From: an uncultured Bacteroidota bacterium
GTDB lineage: Bacteria > Bacteroidota > Bacteroidia > Flavobacteriales > Flavobacteriaceae
Direction of reading: 5' to 3'
Length of the DNA stretch: 37,208 nt
Assembly (NCBI GenBank): GCA_902587325.1
Contig: CACIKV010000012.1
Coordinates: 1 to 37,208, forward strand
Position numbers and translations under genes: made by a program. Below the pieces are notes generated by a model that was not told where the DNA came from, searched no databases, and saw only the letters and a list, made by a program, of their open reading frames with translations. Positions 25,108 to 33,504 of this stretch are shown here, piece by piece; the stretch's first letter is position 1, and the number at the start of each line of letters is the position of its first letter.

Positions 25108-26673
25108 TTAAAACTCTGATTTTTCATAAAATAAAATTTTATCATATTTCTGTTTAGTATTCATCAGTGTAAAATCACTATCAGCTAAAAAAACAACTTT
25201 TTTGTCTTTATCGAACGCAATAAATTTACTTTTATGTACAAACAATTCTTGTAGTTGTTTTTTGTCAGAATTGATTTCATCAATCCAGCATGCTTTCCTA
25301 ATATTTATGTTTTCATAACTACATTTTGCACCATATTCATGTTGAAGTCTATATTTAATAACATCAAATTGTAAAACTCCTACAGTACCAATAATTTTTC
25401 TACCATTTAGTTTTAGAGTGAAAGATTGAGCAACACCTTCATCCATAAGTTGATTTATACCTTTAGAAAGTTGTTTTGATTTTAGTGGGTCGTTATTTAT
25501 TATATATCTAAAGTGTTCAGGTGAAAAACTTGGGATACCAATAAATTCAATTTGTTCACCCTCAGAAAAAGAATCTCCAATTTTAAAATTTCCAGTATCA
25601 TGTACCCCAATAATATCACCGGGATATGATTTATCGATAATTTCCTTCTTGTCTGCAAAAAAAGAGTTAGGGCTGCTAAATCTTATTTTCTTTTTTCCTC
25701 TCACGTGGTAATACATATTATTTCTTTTAAATTCACCTGAAACAATTTTAATAAATGATAATCGATCTCTATGCTTAGGATCCATATTTGCATGAATTTT
25801 AAAAATGAAGCCACTAAATTTTTCTTCTTCAGGATCAATTATCCTTTCTACAGCCTCTTTTTTTCCCGGGGGAGGTGAATATTTCACAAAATAATCTAAC
25901 ATCAAACTAATACCAGAGTTGTGTAGAGCTGAACCAAAAAAGACTGGTTGAATTTCACAGTTCAAATATTTACTATAGTTAAATTTCGGATAAATCCCAT
26001 CAATTAGCTCAAGATCATCATTCAGTGATTTAATAATTCTTTCATTAATTTTAGATGAATTATTTATAAGCGATCCAAGTTCAATTTTTTTTAACTTATC
26101 ATTATTAAAAATAACTTCAGATTTTAATAAATCAATAATACCATTGAAATCATAGCCAATTCCAAGTGGATAAGTTACTGGAGAAAGATTGAACTCAAGT
26201 TTATTTTCAAGCTCGTCCAATATATCAAATGGATCTTTTCCCTCTCTGTCACATTTATTCACAAAAATCATTATTGGTATTTTTCTCATTTTACAAACTT
26301 TAACTAACTTCTCTGTTTGTTCTTCAACACCTTTTGCAATGTCAATTACTACGATTACGCTATCAACAGCTGTCAATGTTCTGAATGTATCTTCAGCAAA
26401 ATCTTTATGCCCAGGGGTATCTAAAATATTAATTTTTTTATCTAAATAATTAAATGATAGCACAGATGTTGAAACAGATATTCCTCTTTGCTTTTCTATT
26501 TCCATAAAATCACTAGTTGCAGTTTTTTTAATTTTATTAGATTTAACTGCTCCAGCTTCATTTATAGCACCACCAAACAATAATAATTTTTCAGTTAAGG
26601 TAGTTTTTCCGGCATCTGGGTGTGAGATTATACCAAAAGTCCTTCTAAGATTTATTTTTTTTTTTAAATTCAT
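25108..26673 (-). CDS. prfC: Peptide chain release factor 3
   Basis: A 521-residue translational GTPase that removes RF1/RF2 from the ribosome after peptide release. G1 reads SHPDAGKTT (residues 17-25), the switch region S-D-F-M-E-I-E-K-Q-R-G-I-S-V-S-T-S is the RF3 signature, G3 is D-T-P-G-H-K-D-F-A-E-D-T, and G4 is N-K-C-D-R-E-G-K-D-P-F-D. The C-terminal part contains V-G-V-L-Q-F-D-V-I and Y-R-L-Q-H-E-Y. Length agrees with the family (about 525-530). Convergent with DUF3467 with no space for a terminator; divergent from idi across 65 bases. Confidence 0.97.
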   Translation of the reverse strand: MNLKKKINLRRTFGIISHPDAGKTTLTEKLLLFGGAINEAGAVKSNKIKKTATSDFMEIEKQRGISVSTSVLSFNYLDKKINILDTPGHKDFAEDTFRTLTAVDSVIVVIDIAKGVEEQTEKLVKVCKMRKIPIMIFVNKCDREGKDPFDILDELENKLEFNLSPVTYPLGIGYDFNGIIDLLKSEVIFNNDKLKKIELGSLINNSSKINERIIKSLNDDLELIDGIYPKFNYSKYLNCEIQPVFFGSALHNSGISLMLDYFVKYSPPPGKKEAVERIIDPEEEKFSGFIFKIHANMDPKHRDRLSFIKIVSGEFKRNNMYYHVRGKKKIRFSSPNSFFADKKEIIDKSYPGDIIGVHDTGNFKIGDSFSEGEQIEFIGIPSFSPEHFRYIINNDPLKSKQLSKGINQLMDEGVAQSFTLKLNGRKIIGTVGVLQFDVIKYRLQHEYGAKCSYENINIRKACWIDEINSDKKQLQELFVHKSKFIAFDKDKKVVFLADSDFTLMNTKQKYDKILFYEKSEF

Positions 26674-26699
26674 CTATCGAAAACAAAAATAATATCTTA

Positions 26700-26733
26700 T
26701 TTGTAGGTTTCATTATTAATTGAATTAAATTTG
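26700..26733 (+). promoter_or_regulatory. Candidate idi promoter (TTTG - 22 bases - TAAATTTG)
   Basis: TTTG at 26700-26703 and TAAATTTG at 26726-26733 form a full Bacteroidota-type promoter with 22 bases between elements. The predicted start near 26737 leaves only about two bases before the idi ATG at 26739, so the mRNA may be effectively leaderless. Confidence 0.6.
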
Positions 26734-26738
26734 CCGAT

Positions 26739-27272
26739 ATGAATAATAAAGTTATTCTGGTTGATTTAGATAATAACAAAGTTGGTATTGAGGATAAAAT
26801 TGAAGCCCACAAAAAGAGTCTTCTTCACAGAGCTTTTTCAGTTTTTATTTTTAATCAAAATAAAGAAATTTTACTTCAAAAAAGATCCAAAAACAAATAT
26901 CACTCAGCTTTGTTATGGACTAATACTTGTTGTAGTCATCCCCATGATGGACTATCGACAATCAAATGTGCAGAAATTAGATTAAAACAAGAAATGGGTA
27001 TTGAAACAAAAATCAAAGAAATTTTTTCATTTATTTATAAAGAATCTTTTGCAAATGGTCTTACTGAGTATGAATATGATCATGTTTTTTTTGGAGAATA
27101 TTCAAAGGATCCAGTTCTAAACCCAGATGAAGCATGTGATTATAAATGGATTAGTATTTTTGAATTAAAGTCAGATATCGAACAAAATCCATCATCTTAC
27201 ACTGCTTGGTTAAAAATTATTTTTAATAAACATTTTAAATATTTTGAGTCTTATGAAAATAACAATTTGTAG
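26739..27272 (+). CDS. idi: Isopentenyl-diphosphate delta-isomerase, type I
   Basis: A 177-residue Nudix-fold enzyme that interconverts isopentenyl and dimethylallyl diphosphate in isoprenoid synthesis. Visible features are L-L-H-R-A-F-S-V-F-I-F near 29-39, L-L-Q-K-R-S, the active-site W-T-N-T-C-C-S-H-P with Cys65 as the probable catalytic residue, and the metal-binding T-E-Y-E-Y-D-H-V with Glu110/Glu112. Its 3' end overlaps queD by 20 bases. The two pathways are unrelated, but this pair is often adjacent in flavobacteria. Confidence 0.96.
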   Translation: MNNKVILVDLDNNKVGIEDKIEAHKKSLLHRAFSVFIFNQNKEILLQKRSKNKYHSALLWTNTCCSHPHDGLSTIKCAEIRLKQEMGIETKIKEIFSFIYKESFANGLTEYEYDHVFFGEYSKDPVLNPDEACDYKWISIFELKSDIEQNPSSYTAWLKIIFNKHFKYFESYENNNL

Positions 27273-27660
27273 AAAAAGTCACTTTAATTCAGCTCATAAG
27301 CTGTATAATAAAACATGGTCCAAAGAAAAAAATTTAAAAGTTTTTGGAAAATGTAGTTATGAAAATTTTCATGGTCATAATTATGAGTTAATTGTAAAAT
27401 TATATGGTGAAATAAATAAGGATACTGGAATGCTAATGGATTTAAGTGACTTAAAGAAAATAATTAAAAATGAGGTTGAAGAAAAGTTAGATCATAAAAA
27501 TCTTAATCTTGATATTGATTATTTTAAGGATAAAATTACATCAACAGAAAACCTGGCAATTTACATTTGGAACAGACTGAATGATGCAATAAATATTGAA
27601 TGTAAATTGACAGTTGTTCTTTATGAAACTCCAAGGAATTTTGTAGAATTTGCTGGATAA
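27253..27660 (+). CDS. queD: 6-carboxytetrahydropterin synthase (QueD family)
   Basis: A 135-residue enzyme from the ATG at 27253. The family converts dihydroneopterin triphosphate to 6-carboxytetrahydropterin for queuosine, or to pyruvoyl-tetrahydropterin in PTPS relatives. The zinc ligands are visible as His15 in F-N-S-A-H and His40/His42 in N-F-H-G-H-N-Y-E; Cys34 in G-K-C precedes them, and L-D-H-K-N-L-N carries the conserved Asp-His pair. The frame is open to a TTG three codons upstream. It overlaps idi by 20 bases and converges with the DUF4369 lipoprotein gene with two bases between. queC/queE are not in the window, so the exact pathway is inferred. Confidence 0.9.
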   Translation: MKITICRKSHFNSAHKLYNKTWSKEKNLKVFGKCSYENFHGHNYELIVKLYGEINKDTGMLMDLSDLKKIIKNEVEEKLDHKNLNLDIDYFKDKITSTENLAIYIWNRLNDAINIECKLTVVLYETPRNFVEFAG

Positions 27661-27662
27661 TT

Positions 27663-28331
27663 TTATAATATAGATTTTAGAATTTTTGAATACTTAGATT
27701 TTAAAACCTCTTCTGACAAAGAGTTATAAATTGTGTCTAAAATTTTTTTTGATTCTGTTAGGTCAGTTATTGCAATGTAGGGTGAGACTTCATAATTACT
27801 ATGTCGTATGGCAAAATTTGCATTGTGTAAAAATTGTCTTTTGTTAAGCTGATTCAATAAATTATCTATAATCAAAACGCTATCATTTTTGTTATCTTTT
27901 CTATTTTCTAAAGATCTTCTTATTAACTCAATTTTTTGATCATTAAATTTTTTATTAAAACTAAGATAGCTTCTTAAGATAGAATCATTTTTTGACCCAA
28001 TAATTTGAAGATCATAACCATATTTTTGAAGTTTAGAAATCAATTTCATTTCATTATTTTCGGCAAAAAAAGATAATGATAAGGGTTCCGTAGATTCATT
28101 AGTATATAAATCAAGAAAAAGCAATTGAGGTTCTTTTATATCACCTTGCAATAGTAAACTTTTTTGCCCATTTACATAAACTGAATCAATTGGGTAAAGT
28201 AAGCTGTCTCCAGCAGATAAAAGAACAAGCTTACCCTTTTTAAGATCCTTAATCTCAATATCAAGTTTAAATTTTCCTGTTTCACTACAAGAAAATAAAA
28301 CAAATAAAAGTAATAAATACTTAATTTTCAT
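27663..28331 (-). CDS. DUF4369-type lipoprotein
   Basis: A 222-residue predicted lipoprotein. The N-terminus MKIKYLLLLFVLFSC has a lipobox with Cys15. The first mature 100 residues resemble DUF4369, a beta-rich domain often fused to thioredoxin-like domains in Bacteroidota (I-K-D-L-K-K-G-K-L-V-L-L, then D-S-L-L-Y-P-I-D-S-V, then a K-L-x-L-x-G turn). Here there is no thioredoxin domain or CxxC motif; the second half is a charged helical stretch. Function unknown. It lies 24 bases downstream of htpG and may be expressed as its second gene. Confidence 0.75.
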   Translation of the reverse strand: MKIKYLLLLFVLFSCSETGKFKLDIEIKDLKKGKLVLLSAGDSLLYPIDSVYVNGQKSLLLQGDIKEPQLLFLDLYTNESTEPLSLSFFAENNEMKLISKLQKYGYDLQIIGSKNDSILRSYLSFNKKFNDQKIELIRRSLENRKDNKNDSVLIIDNLLNQLNKRQFLHNANFAIRHSNYEVSPYIAITDLTESKKILDTIYNSLSEEVLKSKYSKILKSIL

Positions 28332-28355
28332 TATTCAAAACCATAATAAACGAAA

Positions 28356-30227
28356 CTACTTTATTAAATCAAAACTTCTTTTAATAAAGTTTGTTAAGTC
28401 TTCACCTTTCAGTAAATTTTGAGAAAGCTTTGCTAAGTCTAAGGATTGTTTAATTAATCTTTCTCTTTTGTTCTTTGTTTTTACACTTAAGATATTTGAA
28501 ATCAAATTACTATTTGTATTAACTATAACGTTGTACATCTCAGGCATACTACCAAACATTCCACCACCAGTTGATTGCATATCTTTCATTCTTCTCATAA
28601 ACTCTGGCTGAGTAATCATAAATGGTACAGTTTTGCTATCTAAAGCTTCCAATTGAAGAGTAAACTTATCTTTTGGAATAATTTCCTCTAAATATCCTTT
28701 GAGTTTATCTTGTTGTTTGTCATCGAGTTTTGAAATACTCTTCTCGTCTTTTTTTATTAAATTATCTAAAGTGTCTGAGTCAACTCTAGAAAATGATATG
28801 TTTTGTTCACTAGATTCAAGCTTTTGAATGAAATGACTTATTATCGGAGAATCTAAAACTAAAACTTTGTAACCCTTCTCTTTTGCTAATCTTACATATG
28901 AATCTTGTTCTTTTACATCAGTGGCATACAAAATAATTGTTTTGTTATCTTTATCAGTTTGCTTGTCTTTAATCTCATTAATCAGTTCTTCATAAGTATA
29001 ATATTCATTATCAGTGGTTGGGTATAAAGCAAAGTTTTTAGCTTTATCATAAAACTTTTCCTCGCTTAACATTCCATACTCAATTATAACTTTAATATCA
29101 TTCCATTTTTCTTGGTATTTATTTCTATCTTTTTTAAAAATAGAATTAAGCTTATCTGCTACTTTTCTTGTTATATAATTTGTTATTTTTTTTACTGCTG
29201 AATCTACCTGTAGATAACTTCTGGATACATTCAGAGGTATGTCTGGAGAATCTATGACACCCCTTAACAGAGTCAAAAATTCTGGCACAATACCTTCAAC
29301 ATTATCCGTGACAAAAACTTGGTTTTGATAAAGTTGAATTTTATCTTTTTGCAAATTTAAATCATTAGAAATTTTTGGAAAATAAAGAATACCAGTTAAA
29401 TTAAAAGGGTAGTCAACATTTAAATGAATATTAAATAAAGGTTCCTCAAAATTCATTGGATATAGATCTCTGTAGAAATCTTTGTAATTTTGATCATCAA
29501 GGTCTTTAGGTTGTTTTGTCCAAGCTGGATCAGTTATATTAATTATATCATCAACTATTTCTTTTATTTCTTTCTTATTTTTTTCATCTCCAGTATTTTT
29601 TACTAATTCTTTAGTTCCAAATTTTATAGGAACGGGCATAAATCTGTTATATTTTTTTAGAAGATCTCTTATTTTATTCTCATCTAAATAGTCCTTTGAG
29701 TCATTTGAAATACTTAAAATAACTTCTGTGCCTATTTGTTTTTTATTGTGTTTTTTTAAAATAAATTCGGGTGATCCATCGCATGACCAGTGAACTGCAG
29801 AATCATTTTTGTATGATTTTGTAATAATCTCTACTTTTTCAGAAACCATAAATGCAGAATAGAAGCCTAGACCAAAATGACCAATTATTCCACTTTCCTT
29901 AGCAGAATCTTTATATTTTTCTAAAAACTCTTCAGCGCCAGAGAAAGCTACCTCGTTTATATATTTTTTTACCTCATTTTCAGTCATACCAACACCCTGG
30001 TCTATAATATGAATTTTTTTATTTTTTTTATCAACTTTGACTTCAATAATTGGATTATCAATTTTCAATTTTGTTTCACCAATGTTTGATAAATGTTTAA
30101 GCTTTGTTGTAGCATCAGTTGCGTTAGATATTAATTCTCTCAAAAAAATTTCTTGATCACTGTACAAAAACTTCTTTATAAGTGGAAATATATTTTCAAC
30201 CGAAACGTTAATTTTTCCTTTGCTCAT
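28356..30227 (-). CDS. htpG: Molecular chaperone HtpG (Hsp90)
   Basis: A 623-residue Hsp90. I start at the ATG at 30227 (MSKGKINVSVENIFPLIKKF), which matches the family; the frame is open for 19 further codons without homology. The GHKL ATPase domain shows E-I-F-L-R-E-L-I-S-N-A-T-D-A, D-Q-G-V-G-M-T and I-G-H-F-G-L-G-F-Y-S-A-F-M-V. The middle domain carries L-N-V-S-R-S-Y-L-Q (catalytic Arg loop), and a C-terminal dimerisation part follows. It folds client proteins in the cytoplasm. The 93-base divergent spacer to fabH contains a direct repeat AATGACA (30277-30283 and 30285-30291), whose relevance is unknown. Confidence 0.97.
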   Translation of the reverse strand: MSKGKINVSVENIFPLIKKFLYSDQEIFLRELISNATDATTKLKHLSNIGETKLKIDNPIIEVKVDKKNKKIHIIDQGVGMTENEVKKYINEVAFSGAEEFLEKYKDSAKESGIIGHFGLGFYSAFMVSEKVEIITKSYKNDSAVHWSCDGSPEFILKKHNKKQIGTEVILSISNDSKDYLDENKIRDLLKKYNRFMPVPIKFGTKELVKNTGDEKNKKEIKEIVDDIINITDPAWTKQPKDLDDQNYKDFYRDLYPMNFEEPLFNIHLNVDYPFNLTGILYFPKISNDLNLQKDKIQLYQNQVFVTDNVEGIVPEFLTLLRGVIDSPDIPLNVSRSYLQVDSAVKKITNYITRKVADKLNSIFKKDRNKYQEKWNDIKVIIEYGMLSEEKFYDKAKNFALYPTTDNEYYTYEELINEIKDKQTDKDNKTIILYATDVKEQDSYVRLAKEKGYKVLVLDSPIISHFIQKLESSEQNISFSRVDSDTLDNLIKKDEKSISKLDDKQQDKLKGYLEEIIPKDKFTLQLEALDSKTVPFMITQPEFMRRMKDMQSTGGGMFGSMPEMYNVIVNTNSNLISNILSVKTKNKRERLIKQSLDLAKLSQNLLKGEDLTNFIKRSFDLIK

Positions 30228-30320
30228 TTTTTCTTTTTTTATATAAATGTTCAAATCATATACCAAAAAAATAATTAATGACAAAATGACATTTTTGCTA
30301 TATTGCGCTAAATCATTTAT

Positions 30321-31331
30321 ATGTATAATTCAAAAATATCCGGTTTGGGTTTCTATTTACCTGATAATATAGTTACCAACAATGACTTAGAAAAAATAAT
30401 GGACACAACTGATAACTGGATAAAAGAAAGAACTGGTATCGAAGAGAGAAGATGGGTTAAAAGTGATTCTGAAGACACAACATCAGTAATGGGATTCAAG
30501 GCTGCAAAATTAGCTATCAGTGATGCTAATTTAAAAAATAAAGATATTGATTTTATAATTTTTGCTACTCTAAGTCCTGATTACTTTTTTCCAGGTTCTG
30601 GAGTAATGGTTCAGGACATGATGGATATGAGTACAATTGGATCACTAGATGTGAGAAATCAGTGTTCGGGATTTATTTATGCACTTTCAATTGCTGATCA
30701 ATATATTAAAACTGGAATGTATAAAAATATTTTAGTGATTGGCTCTGAAACCCATAGTCCAGGTCTAGATAAAACAACTAGAGGGAGAGGTGTTTCCGTA
30801 ATTTTTGGTGATGGTGCTGGAGCAGCAGTTGTATCAAGGGAATTAGATAAATCAAAAGGAATATTATCTACTCATTTACACTCACAAGGTAAATACGCTA
30901 AAGAGTTATCTGTTATTTCGCCAGGGATGGGTACAAGATGGGTCTCAGATATTTTAAAAGATAATGATCCAGATGATGAAAGTTATTTACCATACATGAA
31001 TGGACAGTTTGTTTTCAAAAATGCAATTGTCAGGTTTTCTGAAGTTATAAATGAGGCTCTACAAAAAAACAATTTAACAAAAAATGATATTAAACTTCTG
31101 ATTCCTCATCAGGCAAATTTAAGAATTTCTCAATTTGTCCAAAGGAGTTTTAAGCTCCATAATAATCAGATTTTTAATAATATTTCAAAGTATGGTAATA
31201 CCACAGCAGCCTCAATACCTATTGCATTAGCGGAGGCATATCAAGCAAATTTGATAAATAATGGTGATATTATAATTTTAGCAGCTTTTGGAAGTGGATT
31301 TACTTGGGGAAGCGCTTTGATTAAGTGGTGA
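30321..31331 (+). CDS. 3-oxoacyl-ACP synthase III family protein (FabH-like)
   Basis: A 336-residue thiolase-fold condensing enzyme. The Cys-His-Asn triad is visible: Cys115 in R-N-Q-C-S-G-F, His263 in I-P-H-Q-A-N and Asn293 in Y-G-N-T-T-A-A-S-I-P. FabH primes fatty acid synthesis by joining an acyl-CoA starter to malonyl-ACP. This version is longer in the middle than E. coli FabH and resembles the second ketoacyl synthase III paralogue found in many flavobacteria, so the starter and final product are uncertain, and I give no gene symbol. The conserved C-terminus (A-A-F-G-S-G-F-T-W-G-S-A-L-I-K-W) is encoded opposite the tail of the convergent symporter gene, a 54-base overlap. Confidence 0.92.
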   Translation: MYNSKISGLGFYLPDNIVTNNDLEKIMDTTDNWIKERTGIEERRWVKSDSEDTTSVMGFKAAKLAISDANLKNKDIDFIIFATLSPDYFFPGSGVMVQDMMDMSTIGSLDVRNQCSGFIYALSIADQYIKTGMYKNILVIGSETHSPGLDKTTRGRGVSVIFGDGAGAAVVSRELDKSKGILSTHLHSQGKYAKELSVISPGMGTRWVSDILKDNDPDDESYLPYMNGQFVFKNAIVRFSEVINEALQKNNLTKNDIKLLIPHQANLRISQFVQRSFKLHNNQIFNNISKYGNTTAASIPIALAEAYQANLINNGDIIILAAFGSGFTWGSALIKW

Positions 31332-32783
31332 TTTTCTAATCAAAAACAATCCCATAAATGTAATTAAACCATTGATAGGTAATAATTCATAACCAATAAC
31401 GTATCCTCCTAAATATTCAGGTGGAATTTTTCCGATAAAAATCACTATAATTACCGAAGCAATACAAACTAATATGCTCATTTTGTCATTAATTTTATAA
31501 TTAGTCAAAATTCCAAATGAAAATAAACCAAGTAATGGTCCATAAGTATATCCAGCTACTGTTAATAATCCATCAATTACATTAGTGTCGAGTAAATTTT
31601 TATAAGAAATAATAACTAAAGCTAAAATTAAGCTCATTAAAATATGAATTTGAACTCTAATAGTTTTTTTTGATTTTTCATCTTTTTTTGAAATATCAAG
31701 AAAATCGATACAAAAGGATGTTGTAAGTGATGTTAAAGCACTATCTGCACTGCTGTATGCAGCTGCAATTAAACCCAAAAGGAATACTATTCCCATTAAT
31801 ATTCCAAGGCCTGAATTAAGAGCAATTTCAGGAAATAAAAGATCTGTATTTTCACTACCATTTAAAGTAGGAATAGAAACACCAATTTCTCTTGAGTATA
31901 TGAAAAGTAAACATCCTAATACTAAAAAAATAAAAGTTATAAATACTAAAATCAAGCTAAAAACTATCATATTTTTTTTGGCTTCGGAGAGTGTTTTACA
32001 AGTTAAGTTTTTTTGCATCATATCTTGATCAAGCCCTGTCATACATATAGTTATAAAGATTCCGCCTACAAACGATTTAATAAAATGATTTCTTTCCAAA
32101 ATGTTATCAAAAACAAAAATTTTCGAATAATCTGAAAATTCATCAGAGCTAATAAAATCTCCAAAAGACCAGTCTAGATTTTTGTTAATTAGATATATTG
32201 AGAGAAAAACTGAAAAAATCATCAAGAAGGTCTGTAGAGTATCAGTCCACACTACAGTCTTAATTCCTCCTCTGAAAGTATATATCCAAATTAAAAATAT
32301 GGAAATACAAACAGTAATTTCAAATGGTATATTCCAAGAGTCGAATACAAAAGCTTGTAAAACAATTGCTACTAAATATAAACGAAATGCAGCACCTAAA
32401 ATCCTTGAAATAAAGAAAAATAATGCACCAGATATGTGTGATACAAATCCAAACCTGGCCCCAAGATATTCATAAATAGATGTAACATTATTTTTGTAAT
32501 AAATAGGTAGTAAAATCAATGCAACAATTAAATAGCCAAACAAATAACCAATTACAACTTGAAAATAGGTAAAGTTTGAAACTCCAACATCGCCAGGTAC
32601 TGAAATAAAAGTGATTCCTGATAGTGATGCTCCTATCATTCCAAAAGCAACAACAAACCATGGTGATTCTTTATCTCCAGTGAAGAAAGTAGTATTATTT
32701 TCTTTACCCTTAGTTAAACTTGATATTATAAAAAGTACTATAAAGTAACTCGTAATAACAAAAAAAATTAATGACTCTGACAT
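31278..32783 (-). CDS. Sodium:solute symporter (SSS family)
   Basis: A 501-residue inner-membrane carrier with about 13 hydrophobic segments. Family marks include the N-terminal F-I-S-V-P-G-D-V-G and the L-D-Q-D-M-M-Q-K-N-L-T-C block, W-T-D-T-L-Q-T-F-L-M, and the Na+-site helix A-A-A-Y-S-S-A-D-S-A-L-T-S-L-T-T-S. Substrate cannot be read; relatives carry proline, sugars, pantothenate or sialic acid. The last about 17 residues (P-L-N-Q-S-A-S-P-S-K-S-T-S-K-S-C) are polar and are simply the antisense reading of the conserved FabH-like C-terminus, so this tail is probably dispensable. Divergent from recR across 66 bases. Confidence 0.93.
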   Translation of the reverse strand: MSESLIFFVITSYFIVLFIISSLTKGKENNTTFFTGDKESPWFVVAFGMIGASLSGITFISVPGDVGVSNFTYFQVVIGYLFGYLIVALILLPIYYKNNVTSIYEYLGARFGFVSHISGALFFFISRILGAAFRLYLVAIVLQAFVFDSWNIPFEITVCISIFLIWIYTFRGGIKTVVWTDTLQTFLMIFSVFLSIYLINKNLDWSFGDFISSDEFSDYSKIFVFDNILERNHFIKSFVGGIFITICMTGLDQDMMQKNLTCKTLSEAKKNMIVFSLILVFITFIFLVLGCLLFIYSREIGVSIPTLNGSENTDLLFPEIALNSGLGILMGIVFLLGLIAAAYSSADSALTSLTTSFCIDFLDISKKDEKSKKTIRVQIHILMSLILALVIISYKNLLDTNVIDGLLTVAGYTYGPLLGLFSFGILTNYKINDKMSILVCIASVIIVIFIGKIPPEYLGGYVIGYELLPINGLITFMGLFLIRKSPLNQSASPSKSTSKSC

Positions 32784-32849
32784 CTTTGTAGCAAAGAAAT
32801 CAAATATAATAATTTATGATGCTATCTTAGCATATGTTTAAAATGTAAA

Positions 32850-33467
32850 ATGAATATTCCATCAAAAATTTTAGAGAATGCAGTTAGTGAAATTTCAAGA
32901 TTACCTGGCATAGGAAAAAGTACAGCATTGAGATTAGCTCTTCACTTAGTAAAATCAAATTCCTCTGATATTAAAGATTTAGTTAAATCTATTGAATCCT
33001 TGCACAATAATTTAAAATCATGCAACATTTGTTATAATCTTTCAGATTCAGATATATGTGATATTTGTAAAAGTAATTTAAGGGATGACTCTTTAATTTG
33101 CGTGGTTGAGGATATTAGAGATATAATGGCGATTGAAAATACTAGCCAATTTAACGGATTATATCATGTTTTAAATGGAAAAATTTCACCAATTGAAGGT
33201 ATTGGTCCTAGTGAGCTTACAATTCAAGAGTTAATTGATAGGATTAAAAATAAAAAAATTAAAGAAATAATTTTTGCTTTGAGTGCCACCATGGAGGGTG
33301 ATACTACAAGCTATTATATTTATAAAAAAATTAGTAATCTAAATATTAAATTTTCAACAATAGCTAGAGGTGTTTCAATTGGAGATAATCTTGAATATAC
33401 TGATGAAATCACTTTAGCACGAAGTATATTAAAAAGAGTTCCATACGAACAATTCTCTAAAGATTAA
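32850..33467 (+). CDS. recR: Recombination protein RecR
   Basis: A 205-residue protein that, with RecO and RecF, loads RecA at gaps. It has the N-terminal helix-hairpin-helix (S-R-L-P-G-I-G-K-S-T-A-L-R), a four-cysteine zinc finger (Cys58, Cys61, Cys70, Cys73), the Toprim domain starting V-V-E-D-I-R-D-I-M-A-I-E, and H-V-L-N-G-K-I-S-P-I-E-G-I-G-P. Length matches the family (about 200). It is followed by an E2 acyltransferase with its own promoter. Confidence 0.97.
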   Translation: MNIPSKILENAVSEISRLPGIGKSTALRLALHLVKSNSSDIKDLVKSIESLHNNLKSCNICYNLSDSDICDICKSNLRDDSLICVVEDIRDIMAIENTSQFNGLYHVLNGKISPIEGIGPSELTIQELIDRIKNKKIKEIIFALSATMEGDTTSYYIYKKISNLNIKFSTIARGVSIGDNLEYTDEITLARSILKRVPYEQFSKD

Positions 33468-33483
33468 ATAATCATTAATAGTA

Positions 33484-33500
33484 TATATTTGATATTTTTG
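33484..33500 (+). promoter_or_regulatory. Two overlapping candidate -7 boxes before the E2 gene
   Basis: TATATTTG (33484-33491) and TATTTTTG (33493-33500) both match TAnnTTTG. They predict starts near 33495 and 33504, the latter one base before the ATG at 33505. Neither has a clear -33 TTTG, and in AT-rich DNA such matches also arise by chance. Confidence 0.4.
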
Positions 33501-33504
33501 TAAT

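Noticed and set aside
30277-30291. Direct repeat AATGACA (two copies, 8-base period) between htpG and the FabH-like gene as an operator
   Set aside because: Two short copies in AT-rich DNA; no matching copies were noticed at other genes in the window.
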